64,000 bases of DNA from Rhodococcus sp. KRD197 (GTDB lineage Bacteria; Actinomycetota; Actinomycetes; Mycobacteriales; Mycobacteriaceae): positions 359,771-423,770 of the forward strand of contig NZ_JABFAO010000004.1 in NCBI RefSeq assembly GCF_017168235.1. The letters run 5' to 3'. Numbering within the stretch: position 1 is the first letter of the stretch; every line of letters begins with the position of its first letter. Made by a program: the position numbers and the translations under genes. Below the pieces are notes generated by a model, which did no database searches, had not been told where the DNA came from, and saw nothing but the letters and a program-made list of their open reading frames with translations. Shown here in pieces: positions 9,693 to 16,929 of the stretch.

Positions 9693-9922
9693 GCCTCGAA
9701 TGTACCGGCTGGTTCGGTGGGTGCCGTGCCGCAGGAAAAGAACTGGCCGCAGTACGTCTGAACTGGCGTCTGACCGCAGATGGTTCGGATTGCGGCGCAT
9801 CCATCCGGCCTGAATGGGATTTGTCGTCTCCGAACACTAACCAGGCAACGGACTTCTCGGCTGTGCGCAGCCCGAACCGGCGTCAGGTTTCTGTCGGTGG
9901 GGTGCTCTACCATTCTCGGTAA

Positions 9923-9938
9923 TCGAACAAACGTTCGA
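9923..9938. promoter_or_regulatory. LexA (SOS) box upstream of the DUF222/HNH gene
   Basis: The sequence TCGAACAAACGTTCGA is a perfect inverted repeat TCGAAC-N4-GTTCGA, the actinobacterial LexA box. It ends 30 bases before the GTG of the DUF222 gene, the position expected for an SOS operator over the promoter. Several mycobacterial 13E12-family (DUF222) genes are known LexA targets, so motif and gene class agree. Confidence 0.9.
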
Positions 9939-9968
9939 GCATGTGCCGAGATCGGGGTGAACCATCGA

Positions 9969-11457
9969 GTGAGCATCGACAACGACCTACTCCGCGACCT
10001 CGACTTCGAACCCGACCCAATTGCGGGGTTGCTCAGCGACACCGTCGCCGCCCACCGCGCCGCCAACGCCGCCCTCGCCGCATCCATCACCGCCGCCGCA
10101 CACTTCTACGACACCCGCATCAACGACATCGACCCCAGCACCATCCCCGCCCGCCTCGACGTCGAACGCATCACCCACACCTCCGCCATCGCCGAGATCG
10201 CAGCCGCCACCACCCGTCCCGCCGGCACCGTGGAAACACACCTGAACATCTGGTGGGGAAGCAGGCCTGTCTACCGCGAGATGTTCACCGCCGGCACCAT
10301 CAGCCTCGAGGTTCTACGCACTATCCGAGACCACACTCTGGGCGCACCCGCCACCGTCATCGCCGCCCTCGAACCCGACATCATCACCGCCACACGCCAC
10401 TTCACCCCCACCCGGCTCGGCAAAGAAATCGACGCCATGATCACCGCCCTCGACCCCGAGTTCGACACCCGCGCCCGCCGACGCGCCGCCTCCACCACCA
10501 AAAAAGTGCGCGTCAGTCACCTCCCACGAGGAATGGCCCGCATGTCAGCGGTCCTCGGCGCCCACGACGCCGCCGAACTCACCGCCCTCCTCGACACCGA
10601 ATGCACCCGCGTCTGCGGCCTCGACCCCCGCCCACTCGACACCCGACGCGCCGACGCCTTCACCGCCCTCCTCCGCGGCGGACACCTCACCTGCCTCTGC
10701 ACACACCCTCACTGCGAGGCCCAACACCCCTACACAGACACAGACACAGACGAGAACACCGGCGAGCAGAACAGCGACGACACACCCAGCAACCCGGCCA
10801 GAGACAGCAACGACCCAGGCGGAGGCAGTGCCCCGGACGAAAGCAGTGGCCCGGACGAAGGCAGTGGCTCGGGCGAAGGCAGAGGTTCCGGTGGTGAGTC
10901 CGGGTCGGGCTCCAGGTCTGGGGCAGGGCACTGCCCATGCGGGCGAGCACTACCGCCGCAGCCCACTTCCTCGGTACCGGACTCCACCCGTCACCCCTAC
11001 GGAGCCACCGTCACCGCCAGCCGCCCCCTCATCCACATCACCGCCGACCTCGAAACAATCCTCGGCCTGCACAACCGCAACGCCTACCTCCACGGTTACG
11101 GACCCCTCGACCCCACCACCCTGCGCACCCTCGCCCGAGACGCCACCTGGCAAATCATCTTCACCACCAGCCGCCGATACCTCGACACCCTCACCGATCT
11201 CACCGACCCCGACCCACCACCGAACCCATCGACCCCACCACCGTCAGGATCGACCGCCCACACACCGCAATGCACCTGCACCTGCGGCACCCCACCACGC
11301 CCCCACACGGACCATCGCCGCCAACCTCGCCCCCTACTGCCGCACCCACCACAATCTCAAAACCAGCAAACTCTGGACCACCGAAAAACTCCCCTATGAC
11401 GTCATCCACACCACCGACCCACACGGCAACCACTACTTCGACCCACCCGAACTATGA
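9969..11457 (+). pseudogene. DUF222 / HNH-endonuclease (13E12 REP family) gene, frameshifted in the HNH domain
   Basis: From GTG 9969 (GTG 9957 also possible) frame 3 encodes a DUF222 protein: MSIDNDLLRDLDFEPDP start, long helical DUF222 part, then a Cys/His block CTCTCGTPPRPHTDH at about 11272-11316. Frame 3 then continues as nonsense to a stop at 11399. In frame 1 the sequence immediately gives NLAPYCRTHHNLKTSKLW and ends at 11457, which is the second half of the same HNH domain. In intact relatives some 10-15 residues separate the DH and the NLAPxC-RxHH-LK halves; here they are missing. So a deletion not divisible by three, near 11314-11320, removed the HNH centre and shifted frame. A Gly/Ser/Asp/Glu-rich linker precedes the domain. 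An SOS box lies upstream. If expressed, the product lacks an HNH active site. Confidence 0.8.
10821..10925 (+). repeat. Low-complexity Gly/Ser/Asp/Glu linker repeats inside the DUF222 gene
   Basis: Imperfect short repeats encode units such as APDESSG, GPDEGSG, SGEGRG and SGGESG, between the DUF222 part and the CPCG cluster. At DNA level the unit (c)ccggacgaaRgcagtgg occurs twice in tandem, then decays. Such slippage-prone repeats commonly vary in length between strains. Confidence 0.7.
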
Positions 11458-11465
11458 GCGCGCAC

Positions 11466-11496
11466 TTGACCTTCGGGCCACACGAACCTCGATGAT
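11466..11496 (+). promoter_or_regulatory. Putative MerR-type promoter (19-bp spacer) for the MerR/clamp fusion
   Basis: TTGACC (11466-11471) and GATGAT (11491-11496) are separated by 19 bases, the long spacer typical of MerR-controlled promoters. A short dyad TTCG-N7-CGAA (11472-11486) lies in the spacer. The expected transcript start would fall at about 11503, which is the GTG itself, predicting a leaderless mRNA. Inference from motif spacing only. Confidence 0.4.
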
Positions 11497-11502
11497 GAAG
11501 AG

Positions 11503-12582
11503 GTGATTGCAACAGAGCGTGCCACGCCAGAATTGATGACGATCGGTGCATTTGCGCGAGCAACAGGTCTGACACCCGGCGCACTGCGGTTCTATTCGGA
11601 CGGGTCGATATTGGTGCCGGAGAGTACGGACCGATCTTCCGGCTACCGCTACTACTCGAAGGACCAGATCGAGCGAGCCGTGACCATCCGGCGTCTTCGA
11701 GAAATCGGCATGTCCCTCGACAAGATCGCAGCTGTCTTGGCCGGTGACCGAACGGCTATCGACCAACACGTCGACAACCTGAAAGCCGATGCTCAGCGGG
11801 CTCGAAGCACCGCCGCCGAACTGGATGCATCCCTCCACCCCGAGAAAGGCCCCACCATGATCACCATCAACGGACCCGTTTTCGCCACAGCGGTGGACCA
11901 GATACTGACCGCGACCGCGCACCACCGCGACCACCCGATCCTCACTGGGGTCAATCTCGAACTATCTACCGCAACCATCACATTGACCGCGACCGACCGC
12001 TTCCGGTTGTCGACGCGAACACTGTCGGTCGAAGCTGATGCTCGATCGACATGGGATGCCGTCGTCGACGGTGATGACCTGCGCACGATTCTTCCGATGG
12101 TTCGGCGGCATCACCGGCTGCAACTGTCCGTCGGCGAGGCAGGGGTGACATTCGTCCCGGAGAGCGAGGCGGCGCAGCGCTGCCGTGTCCTTGCCGACTC
12201 GTTTCCCGACTACCGTGCCATGCTCGACGGGTTGCCGCCCGTCGTCACCCGGGTGGTCATCTCACGCAACTCGCTGATCCGAGCGCTGGAGGATCATCAG
12301 CACGAGTTCTGCACTGTCACAGTCGAGGCAGGCCGGGTGACGGTAGCCGCGGTGTCCGAATCTGCCGGAGCCGAACTCGCCGCGACCGTGACCGGTCCGG
12401 ATGTGGAGCTGTCTTTCGCGATGACCACGCTCTATCCGGCGCTTGCCTCCGCGGTCGGGCCGGAAGTGATGATCGACATCAGCGCTGCGCATATGCCTGT
12501 CGTGATCAGATCCGCCGATGACGGCGATCTCACGACGCTTGCCATGCCTGTGGATCGCGAGGCCATCGGTGTCGAGGAGTAA
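11503..12582 (+). CDS. MerR-type regulator fused to beta-sliding-clamp-like domains 2 and 3
   Basis: A 359-residue fusion. Residues about 12-80 are a MerR winged helix (MTIGAFARATGLTPGALRFY, GYRYYSKDQIERAVTIRRLREIGMSL), followed by a short coiled-coil (about 85-110). From about residue 118 the protein resembles the DNA polymerase III beta clamp: ITLTATDRFRLSTRTL matches the ATDRFRLAVREL stretch of actinobacterial DnaN domain 2, FPDYRAMLDGLPP matches the FPxxRxLLP linker, and VEAGRVTVAAVSE plus DDGDLTTLAMPV match domain 3. Clamp domain 1 is absent and the MerR head occupies its place. The GTG 11503 has no properly spaced Shine-Dalgarno but coincides with a predicted leaderless start; ATG 11536 is an alternative. 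Function unknown: probably an effector- or DNA-structure-responsive regulator, not a replication clamp. Confidence 0.8.
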   Translation: MIATERATPELMTIGAFARATGLTPGALRFYSDGSILVPESTDRSSGYRYYSKDQIERAVTIRRLREIGMSLDKIAAVLAGDRTAIDQHVDNLKADAQRARSTAAELDASLHPEKGPTMITINGPVFATAVDQILTATAHHRDHPILTGVNLELSTATITLTATDRFRLSTRTLSVEADARSTWDAVVDGDDLRTILPMVRRHHRLQLSVGEAGVTFVPESEAAQRCRVLADSFPDYRAMLDGLPPVVTRVVISRNSLIRALEDHQHEFCTVTVEAGRVTVAAVSESAGAELAATVTGPDVELSFAMTTLYPALASAVGPEVMIDISAAHMPVVIRSADDGDLTTLAMPVDREAIGVEE

Positions 12583-12606
12583 TCGATACACCAGGACAAT
12601 GGCGGA

Positions 12607-13029
12607 ATGAGCGAATACGACCTGCAGAGGTTTATCGACGCACAGGACCCCGTGTGGCCCACAGTTCGCGGCGAGTTGAAGGCCGGACGCAAGCAGACAC
12701 ACTGGATGTGGTTCGTGTTCCCTCAGCTCGCCGGTCTCGGTCTCAGTCCGACCGCGCAGCACTTCGCGATTGCCGACCTCGGCGAGGCGAAACTGTATCT
12801 ATCGCACGAGGTTCTGGGACCACGATTGCTGCAAGCGTCGTCTCTGGTGGCAAAGATCGAAGGCAGGAAAGTGGGCGAGATATTCGGGTATCCAGACGAC
12901 CTGAAGTTGCACTCGTCGATGACTTTGTTCGCCGAAGCCGATCCGCAGAGTGCCGTCTTCGGATCGGTGTTGAAGAAATACTTCGGCGGACGTCCGGACG
13001 AAAGAACTCTCGATCTTCTCGGCGACTAG
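12607..13029 (+). CDS. DUF1810 family protein
   Basis: A 140-residue soluble protein of the DUF1810 family. Seen: the family start DLQRFIDAQDPVWPTVRGEL, the hallmark HWMWFVFPQLAGLGLSPTAQHFAI, then YLSHEVLGPRLL, IFGYPDDLKLHSSMTLFA and a C-terminal VLKKYFGGRPDERTLDLL. Length is normal for the family, which spreads sporadically across bacteria; its biochemical role is not established to my knowledge. It sits nine bases before ribH and 24 bases after the MerR/clamp gene, so it may be read with either. Confidence 0.85.
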   Translation: MSEYDLQRFIDAQDPVWPTVRGELKAGRKQTHWMWFVFPQLAGLGLSPTAQHFAIADLGEAKLYLSHEVLGPRLLQASSLVAKIEGRKVGEIFGYPDDLKLHSSMTLFAEADPQSAVFGSVLKKYFGGRPDERTLDLLGD

Positions 13030-13038
13030 CATCAGGGC

Positions 13039-13476
13039 ATGACGAACGAGATGCTCGGAACTGTGGCCTTCATCCAGGCGACGTGGCACAGCGAGTTGGT
13101 CGACCGTGCGCGGCAGGGTTTCGTGTCCGAGTTCGGCTCCGATGTGGACACGTACGAGGTGCCGGGCGCATTCGAAATCCCGTTGCACGCGCAACGACTC
13201 GCGCGGACCGGCCGGTACTCGGCGATCGTCGCGGCGGCGCTCGTCGTAGACGGTGGCATCTACCGCCACGAGTTCGTCGAGACCGCCGTCATCGACGGGT
13301 TGATGCGCGTGCAACTGGACACCGATGTGCCGGTGTTCTCGGTCGTGCTCACCCCGCACCACTTCCATGAGCACGCCGATCACAACGAGTTCTTCGCCAA
13401 TCATCTTCAGAAGAAGGGTGCCGAGGCGGCGCGTGCGGTGACGCAGACTCTGGAGTCCCTGAAGAAGATCGGCTGA
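13039..13476 (+). CDS. ribH2: 6,7-dimethyl-8-ribityllumazine synthase, type II (RibH2-like)
   Basis: Lumazine synthase catalyses the penultimate step of riboflavin synthesis. Seen: VAFIQATWHSELVDRAR, YEVPGAFEIPLHA, VVDGGIYRHEFV and SVVLTPHHFHEHADHNEFFANHLQKKG. The paired histidines in LTPHHFHE and the GGIYRHEFV segment resemble RibH2 of Brucella, a type II (decameric) enzyme, rather than the usual RibH1 encoded in rib operons. At 145 residues it is full length. No other rib gene is nearby, so it is probably a second copy under separate control, with riboflavin supply or a flavin-linked role inferred only. Confidence 0.87.
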   Translation: MTNEMLGTVAFIQATWHSELVDRARQGFVSEFGSDVDTYEVPGAFEIPLHAQRLARTGRYSAIVAAALVVDGGIYRHEFVETAVIDGLMRVQLDTDVPVFSVVLTPHHFHEHADHNEFFANHLQKKGAEAARAVTQTLESLKKIG

Positions 13477-13489
13477 CCGAACGGCCGGG

Positions 13490-14443
13490 TCAGTCGTTCG
13501 CGTGCAATGCGGCGTTGAGTTCGACGCCGGTTCCCTTCCACGGCACTACCTCGACGGTGCCCGATACGGAGTTGCGACGGAACAGCAGATTGCTCTTGCC
13601 GCTGAGCGTGGCAGCTTTGACGACGGTGCCGTCGGGTCCGGTTACCTTGGTGCCCGCGGTGATGTAGAGGCCGGCCTCGAGGACGCAGTCGTCTCCGAGC
13701 GAGATGCCGAGGCCCGAGTTGGCGCCGAGCAGGCAACTCTTGCCGACGGAGATGACGTTCTTGCCGCCGCCGGAGAGCGTGCCCATGATTGATGCGCCGC
13801 CGCCCACATCGGAGCCGTCGCCGACGACGACGCCTGCCGAGATGCGACCTTCGACCATCGAGTTCCCGAGCGTGCCGGCGTTGAAGTTGACGAAGCCCTC
13901 GTGCATGACGGTGGTGCCGCTCGCGAGATGCGCGCCGAGGCGGACACGGTCGGCGTCGGCGACACGTACACCCGATGGGGCGACGTAATCGACCATCCGG
14001 GGGAACTTGTCGATGCTGTAGACGGTCACCTGTCCGCGGGCCCGCAGGCGTGCGCGTACCTTTTCGAACCCGTCCACTGCGGCTGGTCCGAAGTTTGTCC
14101 ACACGACGTTGGCGAGGAAGCCGAACTGGCCGTCCAGATTGACTCCATGCGGCGCAACCAGGCGGTGCGAGAGAAGGTGCAGGCGCAGGTAGACGTCGTG
14201 GGCGTCGAGCGGCTTGTCCTCCACGGAGGCGATCGTGGTGCGTACTGCGACGACCTCGACACCGCGGGCGGCGTCGGCGCCGACCAGGTCCGCGAACTCG
14301 TCGGGAATGTCGCTGCCCTCGAGGCGCGTGGTGCCGGCCTCGTCGAACTCCCCGAGCTCCGGGCTCGGGAACCAGGTGTCGAGGACGACTCCGTCGGTGG
14401 TGATGTTGGCAATTCCGATTGCAGATGCTCCCTGTGCGCTCAC
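13490..14443 (-). CDS. dapD: Tetrahydrodipicolinate N-succinyltransferase DapD
   Basis: Transfers succinyl from succinyl-CoA to tetrahydrodipicolinate in lysine/DAP synthesis. Seen: an N-terminal domain ([21 protein letters not shown]), then a left-handed beta-helix of hexapeptide repeats ([58 protein letters not shown]) and the C-terminal [17 protein letters not shown]. Its 317 residues equal the mycobacterial DapD length. It is divergent to dapE with about 35 bases between starts, so the two lysine genes share a control region. Its product passes to DapC and then DapE. Confidence 0.95.
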   Translation of the reverse strand: MSAQGASAIGIANITTDGVVLDTWFPSPELGEFDEAGTTRLEGSDIPDEFADLVGADAARGVEVVAVRTTIASVEDKPLDAHDVYLRLHLLSHRLVAPHGVNLDGQFGFLANVVWTNFGPAAVDGFEKVRARLRARGQVTVYSIDKFPRMVDYVAPSGVRVADADRVRLGAHLASGTTVMHEGFVNFNAGTLGNSMVEGRISAGVVVGDGSDVGGGASIMGTLSGGGKNVISVGKSCLLGANSGLGISLGDDCVLEAGLYITAGTKVTGPDGTVVKAATLSGKSNLLFRRNSVSGTVEVVPWKGTGVELNAALHAND

Positions 14444-14477
14444 AGATATCGAGGATACGGGGCATTACTCTGTTCGG

Positions 14478-15575
14478 GTGACCTCGTACCCCCCGCTGGA
14501 TCTGCACGCCGACCCGATCGACCTGACTGCGGCGTTGGTCGATATTCCGAGCGTGTCGCAGGATGAGTCCGTCATCGCCGATGCCGTCGAGGCCGCACTG
14601 CGCGAGCAGACCACGGGATTCGAGATCGTCCGCAACGGTAACGCCGTCCTGGCTCGCACGAATCGAGGGTTGCGCAGTCGGGTGATCCTGGCCGGGCACC
14701 TCGATACCGTTCCGATCGCCGACAACGTGCCGAGTCGTCGTGAACTCGAGAGCGCCGAGGGTGATGTCATCCACGGGTGCGGCACCGTCGACATGAAGTC
14801 GGGAGATGCGGTGTTTTTGCATCTGGCCGCGACAATCGCCGAGCCGGCGCACGATGTGACGTTGGTGTTCTACGACTGCGAGGAAATCGAAGCGACGAAG
14901 AACGGGCTCGGTCGGATCGAACGTGAGCTGCCGCAATGGTTGCAGGCGGACGTCGCGATTCTGGGGGAGCCCACCGGGGGATTCATCGAGGCTGGGTGTC
15001 AGGGCACCTTGCGAGTGCGGTTGACGGCAGGCGGTACGCGGGCGCACAGTGCGCGGTCGTGGTTGGGCGATAACGCTATTCACAAGTTCGGTGCTGTGCT
15101 GAACCGCCTTGCGGGCTATCAGGCCAGGGACGTCGATATCGACGGCTGCGTCTATCGCGAGGGGCTCCAGGCCGTGCGGATCGCAGGTGGCGTTGCAGGC
15201 AATGTTGTTCCCGATGTAGCCGAGCTGGACGTCAACTTCCGTTTCGCGCCGGATCGGAGCGTCGAGCAGGCTCTCGACCATGTGCGCGAGGTCGTCGACG
15301 GTCTCGGTCTGGGCTTCGAAATCACCGACGCATCGGCCGGTGCGCTACCGGGACTTCATGCCCCTGCGGCAGCGGCGCTGATCGACGCCGCAGGCGGCAA
15401 TGTCCGCGCCAAGTACGGATGGACCGATGTCTCCCGTTTCTCGGCGCTCGGAATTCCTGCGGTGAACTATGGCCCCGGTGATCCGAACCTCGCCCACAAG
15501 CGGGACGAGCGGGTGCCTACGGCGCAGATCACCGACGTCACCCGCGTCCTTCGGGGCTATCTCACCGCCGGATAG
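14478..15575 (+). CDS. dapE: Succinyl-diaminopimelate desuccinylase DapE
   Basis: Dinuclear zinc M20 hydrolase that removes succinate from N-succinyl-LL-DAP. Seen in order: GHLDTVP (metal His and Asp), [11 protein letters not shown] (bridging Asp), YDCEEIEA (general-base Glu and metal Glu), GEPTGG, the lid-domain region with [10 protein letters not shown], and the late metal His in NLAHKRDE. The GTG at 14478 starts a 365-residue protein of usual length; the frame extends upstream but overlaps dapD and is not needed. Followed four bases later by a LOG-family gene. Confidence 0.94.
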   Translation: MTSYPPLDLHADPIDLTAALVDIPSVSQDESVIADAVEAALREQTTGFEIVRNGNAVLARTNRGLRSRVILAGHLDTVPIADNVPSRRELESAEGDVIHGCGTVDMKSGDAVFLHLAATIAEPAHDVTLVFYDCEEIEATKNGLGRIERELPQWLQADVAILGEPTGGFIEAGCQGTLRVRLTAGGTRAHSARSWLGDNAIHKFGAVLNRLAGYQARDVDIDGCVYREGLQAVRIAGGVAGNVVPDVAELDVNFRFAPDRSVEQALDHVREVVDGLGLGFEITDASAGALPGLHAPAAAALIDAAGGNVRAKYGWTDVSRFSALGIPAVNYGPGDPNLAHKRDERVPTAQITDVTRVLRGYLTAG

Positions 15576-15578
15576 CCT

Positions 15579-16346
15579 GTGCGCATGGACCAGCAGAACG
15601 CAGACGCGCTTAGCAACTCCGAGCGGCGAAAAGGTCCGGTGGTTCTGCGTCGAGGACGCAATACCGAGACTTCGACTTCGGATCAGCGACTACTCGATCG
15701 GCGTGGCCCAGGAAACTGGATCCACAGCGATCCGTGGCGCGTCATGCGTATCCAAAGTGAGTTCGTCGAGGGGTTCGGCGCTCTGGCCGAGGTCCCCAAG
15801 GCGGTTACCGTATTCGGTTCGGCTCGCACGCCGCAGGACCACGTGGAATACGAGCGGGCACGCAACCTGGGGGCGGCCCTTGCGGAGGCCGGTTTCGCGG
15901 TCATCACCGGTGGCGGTCCAGGTGTCATGGAGGGTGCCAATCGTGGAGCGTGCGACGCGGGCGGCTATTCCATCGGCCTCGGCATCGAGCTGCCGTTCGA
16001 GCAGGGGCTCAACGAGTGGGTCGACCTGGGCATCGACTTCCGGTATTTCTTCGTCCGCAAGACGATGTTCGTGAAGTATGCGCAGGCATTCGTCTGCCTG
16101 CCGGGGGGATTCGGCACCCTGGACGAGTTGTTCGAGGCACTCACGTTGGTGCAGACCGGCAAGGTGACGCGTTTTCCCATCGTTCTTCTGGGCACCGATT
16201 ACTGGTCCGGTCTCATCGAGTGGATCAAGAACACCCTCGTGACCGAGGGCAAGGTATCGCACAAAGATCTCGAGTTGATCCATTGCACCGACAGCGTCGA
16301 CGAGGCCGTCCGCATCGTTGTGGAAACGACGGGGGAAATTCTGTGA
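15579..16346 (+). CDS. LOG-family (TIGR00730) protein, longer N-terminal form
   Basis: A 255-residue Rossmann-fold protein. Seen: VFGSARTPQDHVEYERARNLG, the nucleotide-binding GGGPGVMEGANRGA and PGGFGTLDELFEALTLVQTGK, the signature of LOG/lysine-decarboxylase-like phosphoribohydrolases. The PGGxGTxxE motif with its arginine context is intact. About 70 basic/polar residues precede the domain (GPVVLRRGRNTETSTS). Start is GTG 15579 or ATG 15585. Known LOG enzymes release free cytokinin bases or act on other nucleoside monophosphates; the substrate here is unknown. It overlaps the next LOG gene by four bases. Confidence 0.85.
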   Translation: MRMDQQNADALSNSERRKGPVVLRRGRNTETSTSDQRLLDRRGPGNWIHSDPWRVMRIQSEFVEGFGALAEVPKAVTVFGSARTPQDHVEYERARNLGAALAEAGFAVITGGGPGVMEGANRGACDAGGYSIGLGIELPFEQGLNEWVDLGIDFRYFFVRKTMFVKYAQAFVCLPGGFGTLDELFEALTLVQTGKVTRFPIVLLGTDYWSGLIEWIKNTLVTEGKVSHKDLELIHCTDSVDEAVRIVVETTGEIL

Positions 16347-16894
16347 GTTGGAGTGTCTGTGTCTATTGCGCGTCCGGGCCGGTGGACGAGCAGTTCATCG
16401 AGCTGGCCCGTGAACTCGGCACTGCGGTCGCGGGCCGTGGTTGGCAGTTGGTGTCCGGCGGCGGCAACGTGTCGATGATGGGCGCCGTCGCCGAGTCGGC
16501 CCGCGCCGCGGGCGGCCGGACCGTCGGGGTCATTCCGAAGGCGCTCGTGCATCGGGAGGTCGCCGACGTCGACGCCGACGAGTTGATCGTCACCGACACC
16601 ATGCGTGAGCGAAAGAGAATCATGGAGGACCGCGCCGACGCGTTCATCACGTTGCCGGGCGGTATCGGCACCCTGGAAGAGCTGTTCGAGACGTGGACGG
16701 CGGGGTATCTGGGGATGCACGCCAAACCTGTGGTTCTGCTCGATCCGGTGCACCATTTCGATGGTTTGTTGAACTGGGTCGACGGTCTCGCCTCGACCGG
16801 TTTCGTCCAGCAGAGAGCGCTCGACACCCTGGTCAGGGTGGACAGCGTGGAAGCGGCGCTCGACGCCTGTTCGCCCCAGGTTACTCTGGAGTAG
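16343..16894 (+). CDS. LOG-family (TIGR00730) protein, Rv1205-like
   Basis: A 183-residue compact LOG protein starting at a GTG that overlaps the previous stop (GTGA). Seen: VCVYCASGPVDEQF, LVSGGGNVSMMGAVAESA, and LPGGIGTLEELFETWTAGYLGMHAKP, with the LOG-specific PGGxGTxxE and a following WTxxxLG. It matches in size and neighbourhood (upstream of fadD6) the mycobacterial Rv1205, shown to be a cytokinin-releasing phosphoribohydrolase. The first motif reads GGGNVSMMG here instead of GGGxxGLMG, so the nucleotide-loop glycine is replaced by serine, as also seen in several actinobacterial members. Confidence 0.87.
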   Translation: MSWSVCVYCASGPVDEQFIELARELGTAVAGRGWQLVSGGGNVSMMGAVAESARAAGGRTVGVIPKALVHREVADVDADELIVTDTMRERKRIMEDRADAFITLPGGIGTLEELFETWTAGYLGMHAKPVVLLDPVHHFDGLLNWVDGLASTGFVQQRALDTLVRVDSVEAALDACSPQVTLE

Positions 16895-16929
16895 GGTAAC
16901 TAATCTCACATCGCACATAAGGGGAGCTC

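Noticed and set aside
8613..9761. 382-codon plus-strand frame over the end of fadD36 and the CHAP gene
   Set aside because: Out of frame with fadD36 and antisense to the CHAP gene; no conserved motif.
11399..11457. Programmed frameshift as the explanation for the DUF222 gene
   Set aside because: No slippery heptamer or stem at the junction, and the HNH halves are closer than in intact proteins, so a deletion fits better.
13473..13493. Hairpin CTGACC/GGTCAG between ribH2 and dapD as a terminator
   Set aside because: Only a 6-bp stem, no T run, and it overlaps the dapD stop; too weak to call.
13407..15281. 624-codon minus-strand frame spanning ribH2, dapD and dapE
   Set aside because: It crosses three well supported genes and reads as Arg/His-rich nonsense; a GC artefact.
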